Part shown: positions 32,952 to 41,424 of the stretch, piece after piece
Layout: each line of letters begins with the position of its first letter
Position numbering within the stretch: the first letter of the stretch is position 1
Assembly: GCF_001039575.1 (NCBI RefSeq)
Contig: NZ_JIBT01000034.1
Location: 1-64,000, forward strand
DNA: 64,000 nt
Source of the DNA: Halomonas sp. PR-M31
GTDB taxonomy: Bacteria; Pseudomonadota; Gammaproteobacteria; Pseudomonadales; Halomonadaceae
Direction: 5' to 3'
Made by a program: the position numbers and the translations under genes
Notes under the pieces: model-generated
The model's input: the letters and a program-made list of their open reading frames with translations, nothing else
What the model was told of the DNA's origin: nothing
Databases searched by the model: none

Positions 32952-33872
32952 TCATTCGATGATGAGGCTGTCTCGGCTTCTTGCCCCCGGGGCTTCGATA
33001 CGCGGCTCTCGCCCACCCCGCAGAATGGAGTTACCTTCGTACAGGGTGCGCTGATCGATCTCCGGCGGGTTCAACCAATCCGATTCTTGAATCTGACCAC
33101 TCTTGCCGTAGACCTCCAAAGTATTGGCGTAGGTGACCTTGCGAACCGTTTCTGCAGGGATGCCATTTTTCAATGCCAGCATGGCGGTCTTGGCGACTGC
33201 CAAGGGATCGGAGATACCCCAATCGCAGGCGCTATCGACGATGATGCGTTCGCTGCCGTACTGCTTGAGCAACTCCACCATACGCACGGTGCCCATCTTG
33301 GTGGAAGGATAGATCGAGAAACCTGCCCAGAATCCTCTATCCAATGTCTCTTTTACGGTTTCTTCGTTATTGTGATCAATGACTACCCAAGATGGGTCAA
33401 GGCCCATCTCTTCACACACATCCATAGAGCGTGAGGTGCCCTGCTTCTTGTCCCGATGTGGCGTGTGCACCATGACCGGCAATTGCAGCTCCTTGGCCAG
33501 CGCCAGCTGAGCGCGGAAATACTTGTCTTCCAGCGGCGTCTGCTCGTCATAGCCGATCTCACCGATCGCCACCACCCCTTCCTTCAAGGCGAAACGCGGC
33601 AACCATTCCATGACGCCTTCGGCCAACTCTTCATTATTGGCTTCCTTGGAATTGAGCCCCACGGTGCAGTAGTGGCGAATACCAAACTGCCCGGCGCGGA
33701 AGCGCTCGAACCCGATGATGGTAGAAAGATAATCTACGTAGGTACCGACAAACGTACGCGGCTGGCCCAGCCAGAAAGCCGGCTCGATCACAGCAACGAT
33801 ACCCGCGGCGGCCATGGCTTCGTAATCATCGGTGGTGCGTGAAATCATATGGGCGTGTGGATCGATGAACAT
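32952..33872 (-). CDS. eboB: EboB-like TatD-related metal-dependent hydrolase
   Basis: A 306-residue TIM-barrel metallohydrolase of the TatD/amidohydrolase superfamily. The metal-binding HxH is right at the start (MFIDPHAHMISR). Further ligands fit EIGYDEQTP, MVHTPHRDKK, VVIDHNNEETV and VDSACDWG. These blocks match the TatD-like member of ebo clusters, where the gene is essential for precursor export in scytonemin-making cyanobacteria. The start at 33872 is chosen because homology begins there and the frame lies one base after the eboA stop; the open frame extends upstream to 34187 but only over the eboA coding sequence. It is co-transcribed with eboA. Confidence 0.85.
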   Translation of the reverse strand: MFIDPHAHMISRTTDDYEAMAAAGIVAVIEPAFWLGQPRTFVGTYVDYLSTIIGFERFRAGQFGIRHYCTVGLNSKEANNEELAEGVMEWLPRFALKEGVVAIGEIGYDEQTPLEDKYFRAQLALAKELQLPVMVHTPHRDKKQGTSRSMDVCEEMGLDPSWVVIDHNNEETVKETLDRGFWAGFSIYPSTKMGTVRMVELLKQYGSERIIVDSACDWGISDPLAVAKTAMLALKNGIPAETVRKVTYANTLEVYGKSGQIQESDWLNPPEIDQRTLYEGNSILRGGREPRIEAPGARSRDSLIIE

Positions 33873-33873
33873 C

Positions 33874-34739
33874 TCAGACAACCTCGTTTCGTGAAATATT
33901 GGCTTGCTCCACCTGGTGTTCGGCGATTTTGGCGGCAGCAGCGGGATGCGCGGCAAGTAATGACTTGGCTTGTGGCGATGGATTATTGGCCAGGGCCAGC
34001 GCCGCGGCCGCCTGTTCCGAAGGCTTGCCGGAGAGTGCCCTCTCGAACTCGTCGAGAGCGCCCACTTCGGCGGCATAGGGGCCGATGTAGCGCCATACTT
34101 CCGGCGAAATACCACGTCCGGCGGCCCAGCGCTCATGCACATGATCGAGCAGCTGTCGCGCCAGCTCCGGATTATTCCGCTCATCAAGACCCACGATGTT
34201 GGCCAGACTGCTATTGACGAACAGCGCTTTTAGAATCATGTGATTCCAGCGATGCTCATCGAAATGAAGTCGGGGGTAAGGGTTATGCTGAGTAATAGCC
34301 TCGAAGACGCCCAGCATGTTGGAACGCAGCCCTTCGCCCACCTCGAACGCCAAACTTTCAGGCTTCGGGTATAGCGGCAACCCTCGGTAGAGCGCCACAA
34401 GTTCCCTGGCATCCGCGGTGCGTCGCAGATCCTTGAATATCTCTGCGAAAGGTCGCTCGCCGCGATACATCGTCAAAGCCACGATTCTAGCGGCACCGTC
34501 GATGCTCAAACCCTCGGGCTGCCAGCCTTCCAGGGCACCGTTCGCCTGACTAAGATCCTCAATCGACAACGCAAGCTCCGCCTTACCCAATAGCCGCGGC
34601 GCCAATCCCATCACCATATGCAGTTCACGCTCCGAGCCCCCTCCGCAAGCGCATTCACGCGCTCTTCGAACCATGCACTCTGCTCTTTCGCCTGGCGCAG
34701 AATCCAGTGACGTAGCAGATCGACCGGTTTTTCAGACAT
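33874..34739 (-). pseudogene. eboA: EboA-like protein, frameshifted near the N-terminus
   Basis: EboA is the ebo-cluster protein with no known fold or activity. The conserved part includes ARIVALTMYRGERPFAEIF, then HFDEHRWNHMILKALFVNSS and GLDERNNPELARQLLDHVHERWA. The N-terminus starts at 34739 with MSEKPVDLLRHWILRQAKEQ but shifts frame at the C-run 34637-34641. One extra base joins NALAEGGSERELHMVMGLAP and gives 288 residues. As read, only a shorter 266-codon frame starting at 34674 is open. The lack of other damage points to a base-call deletion. It lies one base ahead of eboB. Confidence 0.8.
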
Positions 34740-34913
34740 TGCTCACCTCAGTACTTGTAAACAGGTGTATTCAATCCTTGACTCATCCTGGCTCAGCAGA
34801 ATGGCCTAGTACCATCTCACATCAAAATTAACACAAAGTTACCTTATTTTACCGAACGATGTTAGTGTATCGAATTGTATTTTTACGGCTCAGTTTTCCG
34901 AATCTCATTCGAT
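34740..34913. promoter_or_regulatory. Divergent promoter region between eboA and eboF
   Basis: This 174-base gap must drive eboAB leftward and eboF rightward. It becomes AT-rich near eboF. TTGACT at about 34778 has no good -10 partner at 17 bases, so no exact promoter is called. Confidence 0.35.
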
Positions 34914-36314
34914 ATGGCAGCAATGATGAATAAAACCCTGGTAATCCTTGTGGTGGGCCTGGCGCCCAATATGGTCGGCACCCACACCCCAAACCTTGTA
35001 GCGCTGGCAAAACGAGGCGCCATGCGCCCGCTCAATACGGTCACACCTGCGGTCACCTGCACCGTGCAATCCACCCTAGTGACGGGCCTGACACCTGCCG
35101 AGCACGGCATCGTGGCCAACGGCTGGTATTTTCGTGATCTCTCGGAGGTCTGGCTGTGGCGTCAATCGAACCGGCTGGTAGGCGGGGAAAAGATCTGGGA
35201 CGCTGGCAAGGCACGCAATCCTGACTTTAGCTGCGCCAAGATGTTCTGGTGGTACAACATGTACTCCAGCGCAGACTGGAGTGCGACGCCACGCCCCATG
35301 TATCCAGCGGATGGGCGCAAAATTCCTGATCATTACACCTACCCCGCCGATCTTCATGACGAGCTCGACGCCAAGCTGGGTCAGTTCCCGCTGTTCACCT
35401 TCTGGGGCCCGGTCGCGGACATCACCTCGAGTGACTGGATTGCCAAGTCGACCTTGCACATCATGGAGACTCGGGATCCGACCCTGACCCTGACCTACCT
35501 GCCTCATCTTGATTACAACCTGCAGCGACTGGGGCCGGATCTTTCTCATCCACGTATCCAGCAGGATCTTGAAGAGATCGATACGCTGTGCGGTGAGCTG
35601 ATCGACGCCGCCGAGCGGGATGGTCGACGCGTCATCGTCGTCTCGGAATACGGCATCACGCCCACCACGGATGCGGTGCATATCAATCGTGCGCTACGCA
35701 AAGCAGGGCATGTCGCTGTGCGAGTAGAGGAACACGGCCGCGAGCAGCTCGACCCGGGCGCTTCCCAGGCCTTTGCCGTGGCGGATCATCAGCTCGCCCA
35801 TGTGTACATTCAGGACCCTGCGAAGATTGCCGAGATCAAGGCCCTACTCGAAGGATTAGACGGGGTGGAAAGCGTCTGGGATGCGGAAGGGATCGAAGCC
35901 AATGGCCTCGCTCATCCCAACGCAGGGGAACTGGTTGCCATTGCCAAACCAGATCGCTGGTTCAGCTACTACTACTGGCTGGACGATTCTCGTGCACCGG
36001 ATTATGCGCGCACCGTGGATATTCACCGCAAGCCCGGCTACGACCCGGTGGAGCTGTTCTTCGACCCCAAGATCAAGCGCCCCAAGCTCGCCGCGGGCTG
36101 GCGGGTTGGCAAGCGTAAGCTCGGCATGCGCCAGCTGCTCGATGTCATCTCGCTCAAGGACACCCAGCTGGTCAAAGGCTCTCATGGACGCATCACCGAC
36201 GACCCGAACGACGGGCCGCTGGTAATCTCATCTCAGGCCAACTTGATGCCGGAAGGCGCAGTAGAGGCGACGGATTTCAAAGCCCTGACCTTGGCTCACG
36301 TGTTTGAAGACTGA
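34914..36314 (+). CDS. eboF: EboF-like alkaline phosphatase superfamily protein (nucleotide pyrophosphatase/phosphodiesterase-like)
   Basis: A 466-residue protein of the type I phosphodiesterase branch of the alkaline phosphatase superfamily. The nucleophile region is PAVTCTVQSTLVTGLTPAEH, followed by GIVANGWYFRD. Metal-site residues fit YLPHLDYNLQRLG and VSEYGIT. FWWYNMYSSADWSATPRPMY is highly characteristic of ebo-cluster members. The usual first metal aspartate at the N-terminus is replaced by VVGLAP. The ATG at 34914 is a compromise; ATGs at 34923 and 34926 and a TTG at 34875 are in frame and none has a strong ribosome-binding site. It is the only plus-strand gene of the cluster and ends nine bases from convergent eboC. 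Confidence 0.82.
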   Translation: MAAMMNKTLVILVVGLAPNMVGTHTPNLVALAKRGAMRPLNTVTPAVTCTVQSTLVTGLTPAEHGIVANGWYFRDLSEVWLWRQSNRLVGGEKIWDAGKARNPDFSCAKMFWWYNMYSSADWSATPRPMYPADGRKIPDHYTYPADLHDELDAKLGQFPLFTFWGPVADITSSDWIAKSTLHIMETRDPTLTLTYLPHLDYNLQRLGPDLSHPRIQQDLEEIDTLCGELIDAAERDGRRVIVVSEYGITPTTDAVHINRALRKAGHVAVRVEEHGREQLDPGASQAFAVADHQLAHVYIQDPAKIAEIKALLEGLDGVESVWDAEGIEANGLAHPNAGELVAIAKPDRWFSYYYWLDDSRAPDYARTVDIHRKPGYDPVELFFDPKIKRPKLAAGWRVGKRKLGMRQLLDVISLKDTQLVKGSHGRITDDPNDGPLVISSQANLMPEGAVEATDFKALTLAHVFED

Positions 36315-36323
36315 ATACTTTGA

Positions 36324-37169
36324 TCACGTCCCTGGCGCTACGCGCTGTAGCGCTAGGGTGGCCCCAAAGCCTGCTATGGAAAGAAGCGCCAGCCCCAGCA
36401 TGCCGGTTGCGGCTATCAACACCGCGTCATAAAGCGCGATACCCGCGATCAGGCTGATCACCGCCTTGGGCACGTCCCCGGGGCCACGGCGGAAAAGCAG
36501 GCTAAGCGCCCAACCGCCCCACACCATATAGAGTGCCAGCAACATGATGGCCAGGTTGTCGGCAAGCATGAACCCCAGAACCAGTACCGGTACCGCCATT
36601 ACCAGCAGCGGCCAGGCATTGCCGATCCTGTCGTAGGCTTCCTGCTTGGCCGCATAGGTCAGCCCCACCACATGACAGAACAGCCCTAACCCACCAATCA
36701 GCACCATCCAGCTCAATCCACCTGCTGCCAATGCCGCCGTCACATAGGTCAGCAAGCGGCAGGCCCCCATGATGATCGGTCCCCAGGCAATGCGCTTATG
36801 CAGCCAGTCATAGGCCACGATGGTTGCCGCCAGCGCCAGCCCTGCCAGACCCGCAAACAACCCCAATGTAAACATCAACAGTGAGCCGAGAGCCAGCATG
36901 CCCGACCCCAGTGCGAAGACCGTGCCTTGCGACACCTCCCCTTGGGGAATCGGACGATTGGCACGCTCTCGAGCATCGATCTCTGCATCGAAGGCATCGT
37001 TGAGATACATGCCTCCCACATAAAACAGCGATAGTGCAACCATCAGGAGCAGCAGCCCCTTGCCATCGAACGCATTGCCCGACAGAAGCCAGCCTGCCAG
37101 GCCATTGGTCCACACCGTGGGTAAATTCGATATACGCCCAAGCTTAAGCCACATGCGCCAATTCAACAT
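36324..37169 (-). CDS. eboC: EboC-like UbiA family prenyltransferase
   Basis: An inner-membrane prenyltransferase (281 residues) with about eight membrane segments. The first aspartate-rich motif is NDAFDAEIDARERANRPIP near residue 60. The second conserved region is YDWLHKRIAWGPIIMGACR. It resembles the UbiA-like member of ebo clusters rather than UbiA of ubiquinone synthesis. The ATG at 37169 follows AGGG and fits the homology; an in-frame ATG at 37202 adds 11 residues encoded by the upstream repeat array. The gene follows eboE after 71 bases filled by those repeats. Confidence 0.85.
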   Translation of the reverse strand: MLNWRMWLKLGRISNLPTVWTNGLAGWLLSGNAFDGKGLLLLMVALSLFYVGGMYLNDAFDAEIDARERANRPIPQGEVSQGTVFALGSGMLALGSLLMFTLGLFAGLAGLALAATIVAYDWLHKRIAWGPIIMGACRLLTYVTAALAAGGLSWMVLIGGLGLFCHVVGLTYAAKQEAYDRIGNAWPLLVMAVPVLVLGFMLADNLAIMLLALYMVWGGWALSLLFRRGPGDVPKAVISLIAGIALYDAVLIAATGMLGLALLSIAGFGATLALQRVAPGT

Positions 37170-37300
37170 GGCTGCCCTGTCAACATAACTGCTCTCTAAC
37201 ATAGCTGCTCTCTCAACATAACTGCCTCAACATAACTGCCTCAACATAACTGCCTCAACATAGCTACTCTCTTGATATAGCTATTCTCTTGACATAACTG
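37158..37300 (-). repeat. Nine-copy tandem array of a 14-17 bp unit across the eboE-eboC junction
   Basis: Read on the minus strand, nine imperfect copies of CAGTTATGTTGAGG follow head to tail; three are near-identical 14-mers, others extend to 16-17 bases (GAGAG instead of GAGG). Each unit brings a purine-rich GAGG or GAGAG close to an ATG (or degenerate ATA). The final unit carries the eboC ATG at 37169, and the first five encode the last 20 or so codons of eboE (stop at 37241). The array may tune translation of eboC or simply be a slipped-strand expansion. Confidence 0.85.
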
Positions 37301-38472
37301 ACCTTGGACCCACTGCATCTCGCGAATGATGGCGTCTTCGACGCTTGCGCCCTTGAGCGCCTCGGGTAGCACATGCCAGGTATAGGTTTCGACTTCCAGA
37401 TGGGGGGCGATGGGCTCGCGTCGATGCAGCGCCAGCACCTCGGTCAAAAATGATTGGGTCGTCTCGAAGCGGCCAAGGGTTTCGACGAAGATCGGCACAT
37501 GGTAGTGGATGCGCCACTCTTCACCGTTTGCTTGCTCCCCACGAGCCAAGGCCTCGGGTAAATCCGCATGGCGTGTCAGCCCGTTCCGACCCGACGCAAC
37601 GACCTGATGCAGGTAGGTAGGCTCGCAAAACGCCTCAAGGGCGTGCCTGGCGTCGGCATCGATTCTTGGAACTCGCAATGCCGCGCTCAGCTGAAGCTTG
37701 TGGATAGGAACACCGGCAGCGCCTAGCGCCTTGATGCTTGCCTGGGGATGTTCGAACTCTACCGCCGCATGACAAACGTCATAGCAAAGCCCCAGATTAC
37801 GTGGCAACGCGCTGGCGGCTTGGCTTGCCGTCAATCCGGTCATCTCCATCAGGCGCTTTACCGCTTCGTCGCTATAGAGATAGCGATCGAAGAAGGCGAT
37901 CGCTTCATCGATGGTTTCCAGAAAGCAATAGGGTTCCGGCTCGAGAGCAATCGCCACGGTGACGCCGGTGCGCTGTTCAAGCTCCACACAGTGTGCCGTC
38001 GCCTTGAGCAGATTGTCCGCCATCAGGGCTTCTGCCCCTCCCCCGAAGGCTTGAACGTCCCGGGCACCGTGCTGAGGCTGACGGTATCGCCCGGGGTCCC
38101 CAGCTCAGCCATCAGCGTCGCCAAGCCGCAGGTATAGTCAAGGCGCTCGGCGAATCGCCAATCCGGCTGATAGACTTCCTCCTTCACTCGAGTGCCGTGG
38201 AAAACACCATAGGGAAAGCCGTTGACGGTCAATGCTCGATAGCCTTGCTCTGCAAGCAGCGCCTTGAGCTCGGCTCGGGAAGAAGGCTCTTCCAATGAAC
38301 GCAGTGCCTGAGCGGAAAAACGAAGCCCAACCGCAAAGGAGGTGTTTGGCGTAAGTGCCTGCTTGACCTTGCGTACCGGTCCTTGCAGCGCGACGCGGAC
38401 TTCTTCCCAGGATTGAGCAGGATGAATATTGAGGCAATAGGTGAGCTGGCCGAGATTATTGGGCAGTTGCAT
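37241..38472 (-). pseudogene. eboE: EboE-like TIM-barrel protein (sugar isomerase/epimerase-like), frameshifted
   Basis: A xylose-isomerase-like TIM-barrel protein of the ebo cluster. The first frame begins MQLPNNLGQLTYCLNIHP, with TVNGFPYGVFHGTRVKEEVY, and breaks at the C-run 38035-38038. The second continues with VTVAIALEPEPYCFLET, NLGLCYDVCHAAVEFEHP and VPIHKLQLSAALRVP, where metal-type Glu, His and Asp residues are visible. Adding one base restores 410 residues. The ATG at 38472 is preferred because GAGAGG lies six bases upstream. The start overlaps the corrected end of eboD by 17 bases. Its C-terminal tail (from ENSYIKRVAML) is encoded by the repeat array. Confidence 0.82.
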
Positions 38473-39744
38473 CGCGATCCTCTCGTGCCTGGAGCCACGC
38501 AATGGACGCCATGACCAGCTTATTGTCGATGGTGTTCACCTCAATACCCTGGCCGATGCCAGACAGCAACGTTACGGTCAGCTCCCCTCCCAAATGCTCC
38601 TGAAATTCACCCAGGCCCGCGAGTATGGCGGGTTCGCCTTCTGCAGTAGCTCGATCAGCTGAGGATGGAAAGTGCGCAAGCCAAGTCCTTCCAGCAGTTC
38701 GACAATACGCAGCTCTTCGCCTTCGGGTAACAGTCCTGCAAGCACCGAGTAGCGAGCATCCAGGGCAATGCCAATCGCCACCGCCTCCCCATGATGCACC
38801 TCGTGACGAGTCATGGCCTCGAGCCTGTGAGCAGACCAGTGGCCGAAATCCAACGGGCGACCGGACCCCTGCTCAAACGGATCGCCACCGTGAGCGATCT
38901 GACGCATATGTAGCGCAGCACCACGGCGGATCATGATTTCTTCCGTTTCCGGATCAAACGCTTTCAATTGCTCGACGTTAGTCTCCATCCAATCGAAAAA
39001 CTCCTCATCCCGAATGAGCGCCACCTTGACAGCTTCGGCAATACCCCCGATACGCTCGCGCCGCTCAAGAGTCTTCAAAAGGGTGAAGTCGTTGAGCACG
39101 GCCCAGGGAGGCGCAAAAGATCCCATGAAATTTTTCACGCCATTGAAGTTGATGCCGTTCTTCACCCCAACGCCGCTATCGTTTTGTGACAGCACCGTGC
39201 TGGGCACACGAATATGACGTACACCGCGGTGGGCAGTGGCCGCAGCGAACCCGATGGCATCCAGCACCGCCCCACCACCGATCGCGATGACATAGGAATG
39301 GCGATCGACCCCTAGGCGATGTATCGCTTTCTGCACAGCGATTACATGGGATGGACAAATTTTGATCTGCTCACCACCGGGCACCACCTGAGGGGCCTCG
39401 ACGAGTTTCATGCGTGAGGCGTGCGCGGCAAAATAGTCCTGAATGCGTTCGACGAGATCAGGCTGGGTCTTTGCAACACCGTCATCGATGTAGATCAGAC
39501 AGCGATGCTGTTTTTCTTCTTTGTGCAGGGACAGCATTTCGACCAGCAGCGGGTTCTGTTGCCTGAAAAGACCGTGAGTGAAAGCCACCGGATACTCGAA
39601 AGGCACTGAAAAACGCTGCCAGTGAATGCTTGTCAGTCGATTTCTTACAGGAATCTCTTCCTGAGTACGTAATTGCTGAGAGGGGAACCCAGCAGCAGGA
39701 TTGGTAGGTGCATCTTTTAGCGTTGTTACTGAGTGCGTATGCAT
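38456..39744 (-). pseudogene. eboD: EboD-like 3-dehydroquinate synthase family protein, frameshifted near the C-terminus
   Basis: A sugar-phosphate cyclase-like enzyme. NAD-binding residues fit VIAIGGGAVLDAIGFAA, and VPSTVLSQNDSGVGVKNG is the conserved lid. Metal ligands are expected in GGIAEAVKVALI (Glu), LDFGHWSAHRLE (His) and HHGEAVAIGIALD (His). It is not the shikimate-pathway enzyme by neighbourhood, and its product is unknown. The frame breaks at TT (38639-38640); one more base gives GEPAILAGLGEFQEHLGG and a C-terminus ending at 38456, 429 residues in total. Unrepaired, the protein stops at 38578 with a foreign tail. The ATG at 39744 (AAGGCGG upstream) is preferred over an extension to 39861. 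Confidence 0.83.
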
Positions 39745-40065
39745 GAATTGCCGCCTTGCCAAAAACTGGTTATGACACAAAAACACGATTGGTAACGCAA
39801 TGTTACTAATTATGGCAAATGTCTTCAGCATTAAAAAACCAGTTAAAATACATCTTAACAAGAACTAACAATCTAATAAAAATACTTTAACTATATGATT
39901 ATCAGGATTTTTTTGTGCAATTTTTGTCTTTTTACTATTTGATAAACCGGCCAATTTCTCGATGTTTTGCTGAATGAGTCCTGAAAGCACGAAATAAACT
40001 TGTGCAAACAGAAAACATTGCATAGCTTGTGTATAGAAAAAATTTTTTAGTAAAAGGCTCCTGTT
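39745..40065. promoter_or_regulatory. AT-rich divergent promoter region between eboD and the DUF6482 gene
   Basis: This 321-base region is far more AT-rich than its surroundings, with many A- and T-tracts. It must drive eboD-eboE-eboC leftward and the DUF6482 gene rightward. Several weak -10-like words occur (TATAGA at 40032), but none pairs convincingly. The composition suggests a curved, possibly silenced promoter region. Confidence 0.4.
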
Positions 40066-40449
40066 ATGAATGTTCATGTTGAAACCATCGAAGTTGCGAT
40101 GTCGCCTTGCACTCAGCCTCTGGCTGAGCGGGTTACTTTTGAGGAGTTCTCACGATGGATGGCTCAAGGTAATAACCCTATCGTCGAGATTCAGTCCATC
40201 GACATGGGTTACTATCTGGTGCGTTTTCATCATGCCCACGGGGTTAGTCAGCTGATCGATGAGGATACTTACCCACGTCGTTTCACAGGCACTCAGTGGG
40301 TAAGCCGTCTTCTAGCACCGCTAGGAGTGACCCATGGTTTACTGACCTGGCCGGAAATTACCGATGAGATGATTGGTCTGCCTGCGCAGCCAAGCGATCC
40401 AAATGACGTGCTTGCCCATGGTACGCGGGTAGCTTTTCAAACACGTTGA
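40066..40449 (+). CDS. DUF6482 family protein
   Basis: A 127-residue cytosolic protein of unknown function. The pattern IVEIQSIDMGYYLVRFHHA, QLIDEDTYPRRFTGTQWVS and LTWPEITDEMIGLPAQPSD fits the DUF6482 family, which I know mainly from Pseudomonas and Halomonas relatives. It has no signal peptide or membrane segment. The ATG at 40066 follows AGGCTCC weakly. It is separate from the ebo genes and from the following gene by hairpin-forming DNA. Confidence 0.7.
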   Translation: MNVHVETIEVAMSPCTQPLAERVTFEEFSRWMAQGNNPIVEIQSIDMGYYLVRFHHAHGVSQLIDEDTYPRRFTGTQWVSRLLAPLGVTHGLLTWPEITDEMIGLPAQPSDPNDVLAHGTRVAFQTR

Positions 40450-40460
40450 TATCATCTGTC

Positions 40461-40512
40461 TGAGATCGCAAACATGGTTGTTCGCTTTTGAATCGACAAC
40501 CGTTGTATCTCA
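40461..40512. other. Long imperfect hairpin after the DUF6482 gene
   Basis: TGAGAT at 40461-40466 pairs with ATCTCA near 40507-40512, and GGTTGT at 40476 pairs with ACAACC at 40497. There is no T-run, so a terminator role is uncertain. Confidence 0.4.
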
Positions 40513-40648
40513 ACCCGTAAAACAATGAGAAAACCACACAACAATAGAATGCGTGAACTGCGCCACAATGCACTGTCCTACAGTATTGATTCTCGATAGA
40601 TATCGTTTGATCATTCATCGGATAACAGCTTTGAAGGAGTAGCGCCTC

Positions 40649-41023
40649 GTGTCATTGCTTGACCAGTTAGCAGAGGCTCATATTCAGAAAGCCATTGAGA
40701 ACGGTGAGCTGGATCATTTGCCCGGTAAGGGAAAACCGTTGCAGCTTGATGATGACAGCATGATTCCTCCAGAGTTGCGAGCCGGTTATCGGCTATTGAA
40801 GAATTCAGGCTTCTTGCCACCGCAATTAGAGCTGGCCCGGGAAATAAGAGAGGTAGAAAGCTTGATCCTACGTATGGATCACGGCGAAGAGCGTGAAAAA
40901 GCTTGCGTTCGTCTCAGTTTGCTACGCACCCGCCTGCAGCAGCGCGGCCATGATTTGAGCCCCTTGCTAAAGCGTGGCGATTATCATGACAAGCTAATCC
41001 AACAATGGGACAAGGAGGACTAA
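40649..41023 (+). CDS. DnaJ family domain-containing protein (DUF1992)
   Basis: A 124-residue cytosolic protein with the DUF1992 pattern: LDQLAEAHIQKAIENGELDH, then LPGKGKPLQLDDDSMIPPEL and RAGYRLLKNSGFLPPQLEL. Function is unknown; the domain is also found in DnaJ homologue subfamily C member 28. The start is a GTG at 40649, nine bases after AAGGAG. It is monocistronic, with structured non-coding DNA on the right. Confidence 0.85.
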   Translation: MSLLDQLAEAHIQKAIENGELDHLPGKGKPLQLDDDSMIPPELRAGYRLLKNSGFLPPQLELAREIREVESLILRMDHGEEREKACVRLSLLRTRLQQRGHDLSPLLKRGDYHDKLIQQWDKED

Positions 41024-41068
41024 CCACGCAAACAGCGCGCGTAAACCCGAATCATACGCGCTGACTTA

Positions 41069-41110
41069 CGTTATTAAGCGTATTCGAAAATACAACACAG
41101 CTTAATAACG
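41069..41110. other. Nested palindrome in the DUF1992-glutamate synthase intergenic region
   Basis: An 11-bp perfect outer stem (CGTTATTAAGC at 41069-41079, GCTTAATAACG at 41100-41110) encloses a perfect 5-bp inner hairpin (GTATT, loop CGAA, AATAC at 41080-41093). It may be an operator or a terminator without a T-run. Confidence 0.6.
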
Positions 41111-41196
41111 AAGAAATGAGATTAATCACTATGCAATTATCTATTCCCTTGTTTAGAGAGTATTTACAAAAGTCACAAGCGACGATTAGGCAAGGC

Positions 41197-41286
41197 GAAA
41201 TCAGTCGAAAAAAGGACCGGGCTTGCGTACGAGTTTACGTGCTGTAAATGAGCATTTCGACCGGGCTGGCGCACCAGACTGATTTC
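41197..41286. repeat. Compact inverted-repeat element with internal direct repeats
   Basis: GAAATCAGTC (41197-41206) is exactly inverted as GACTGATTTC (41277-41286). Between them lie two copies of GACCGGGCTTGCGTACGAG with three mismatches (41215-41233 and 41259-41277), and a hairpin TTTAC-GTGCT-GTAAA (41234-41248). No coding potential is seen. The arrangement looks like a dispersed intergenic repeat or structured RNA. Confidence 0.55.
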
Positions 41287-41424
41287 AACACAGCATGGTC
41301 GAGCGCAGTAATTTGTAAACACTCTCTTAACGATAGTCTAACCTTGGTAACACCTGTTTATTGAACAACCCTCCTGAGCAGCGCATCATAATAAAAAGGA
41401 GAAGTACTTAATACAGGGATTAGT

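Noticed and set aside
33873-34187. N-terminal extension of the EboB frame upstream of 33872
   Set aside because: This stretch is the out-of-frame shadow of eboA; EboB homology starts at MFIDPHAH, directly after the eboA stop.
37158-37300. Possible CRISPR array
   Set aside because: Units are 14-17 bp, directly abutting and without unique spacers; no cas genes are present. It is a tandem repeat.
39865-40077. A 70-codon minus-strand open frame in the AT-rich spacer upstream of eboD
   Set aside because: Low-complexity AT-rich frame without a ribosome-binding site or family features; better explained as promoter DNA.
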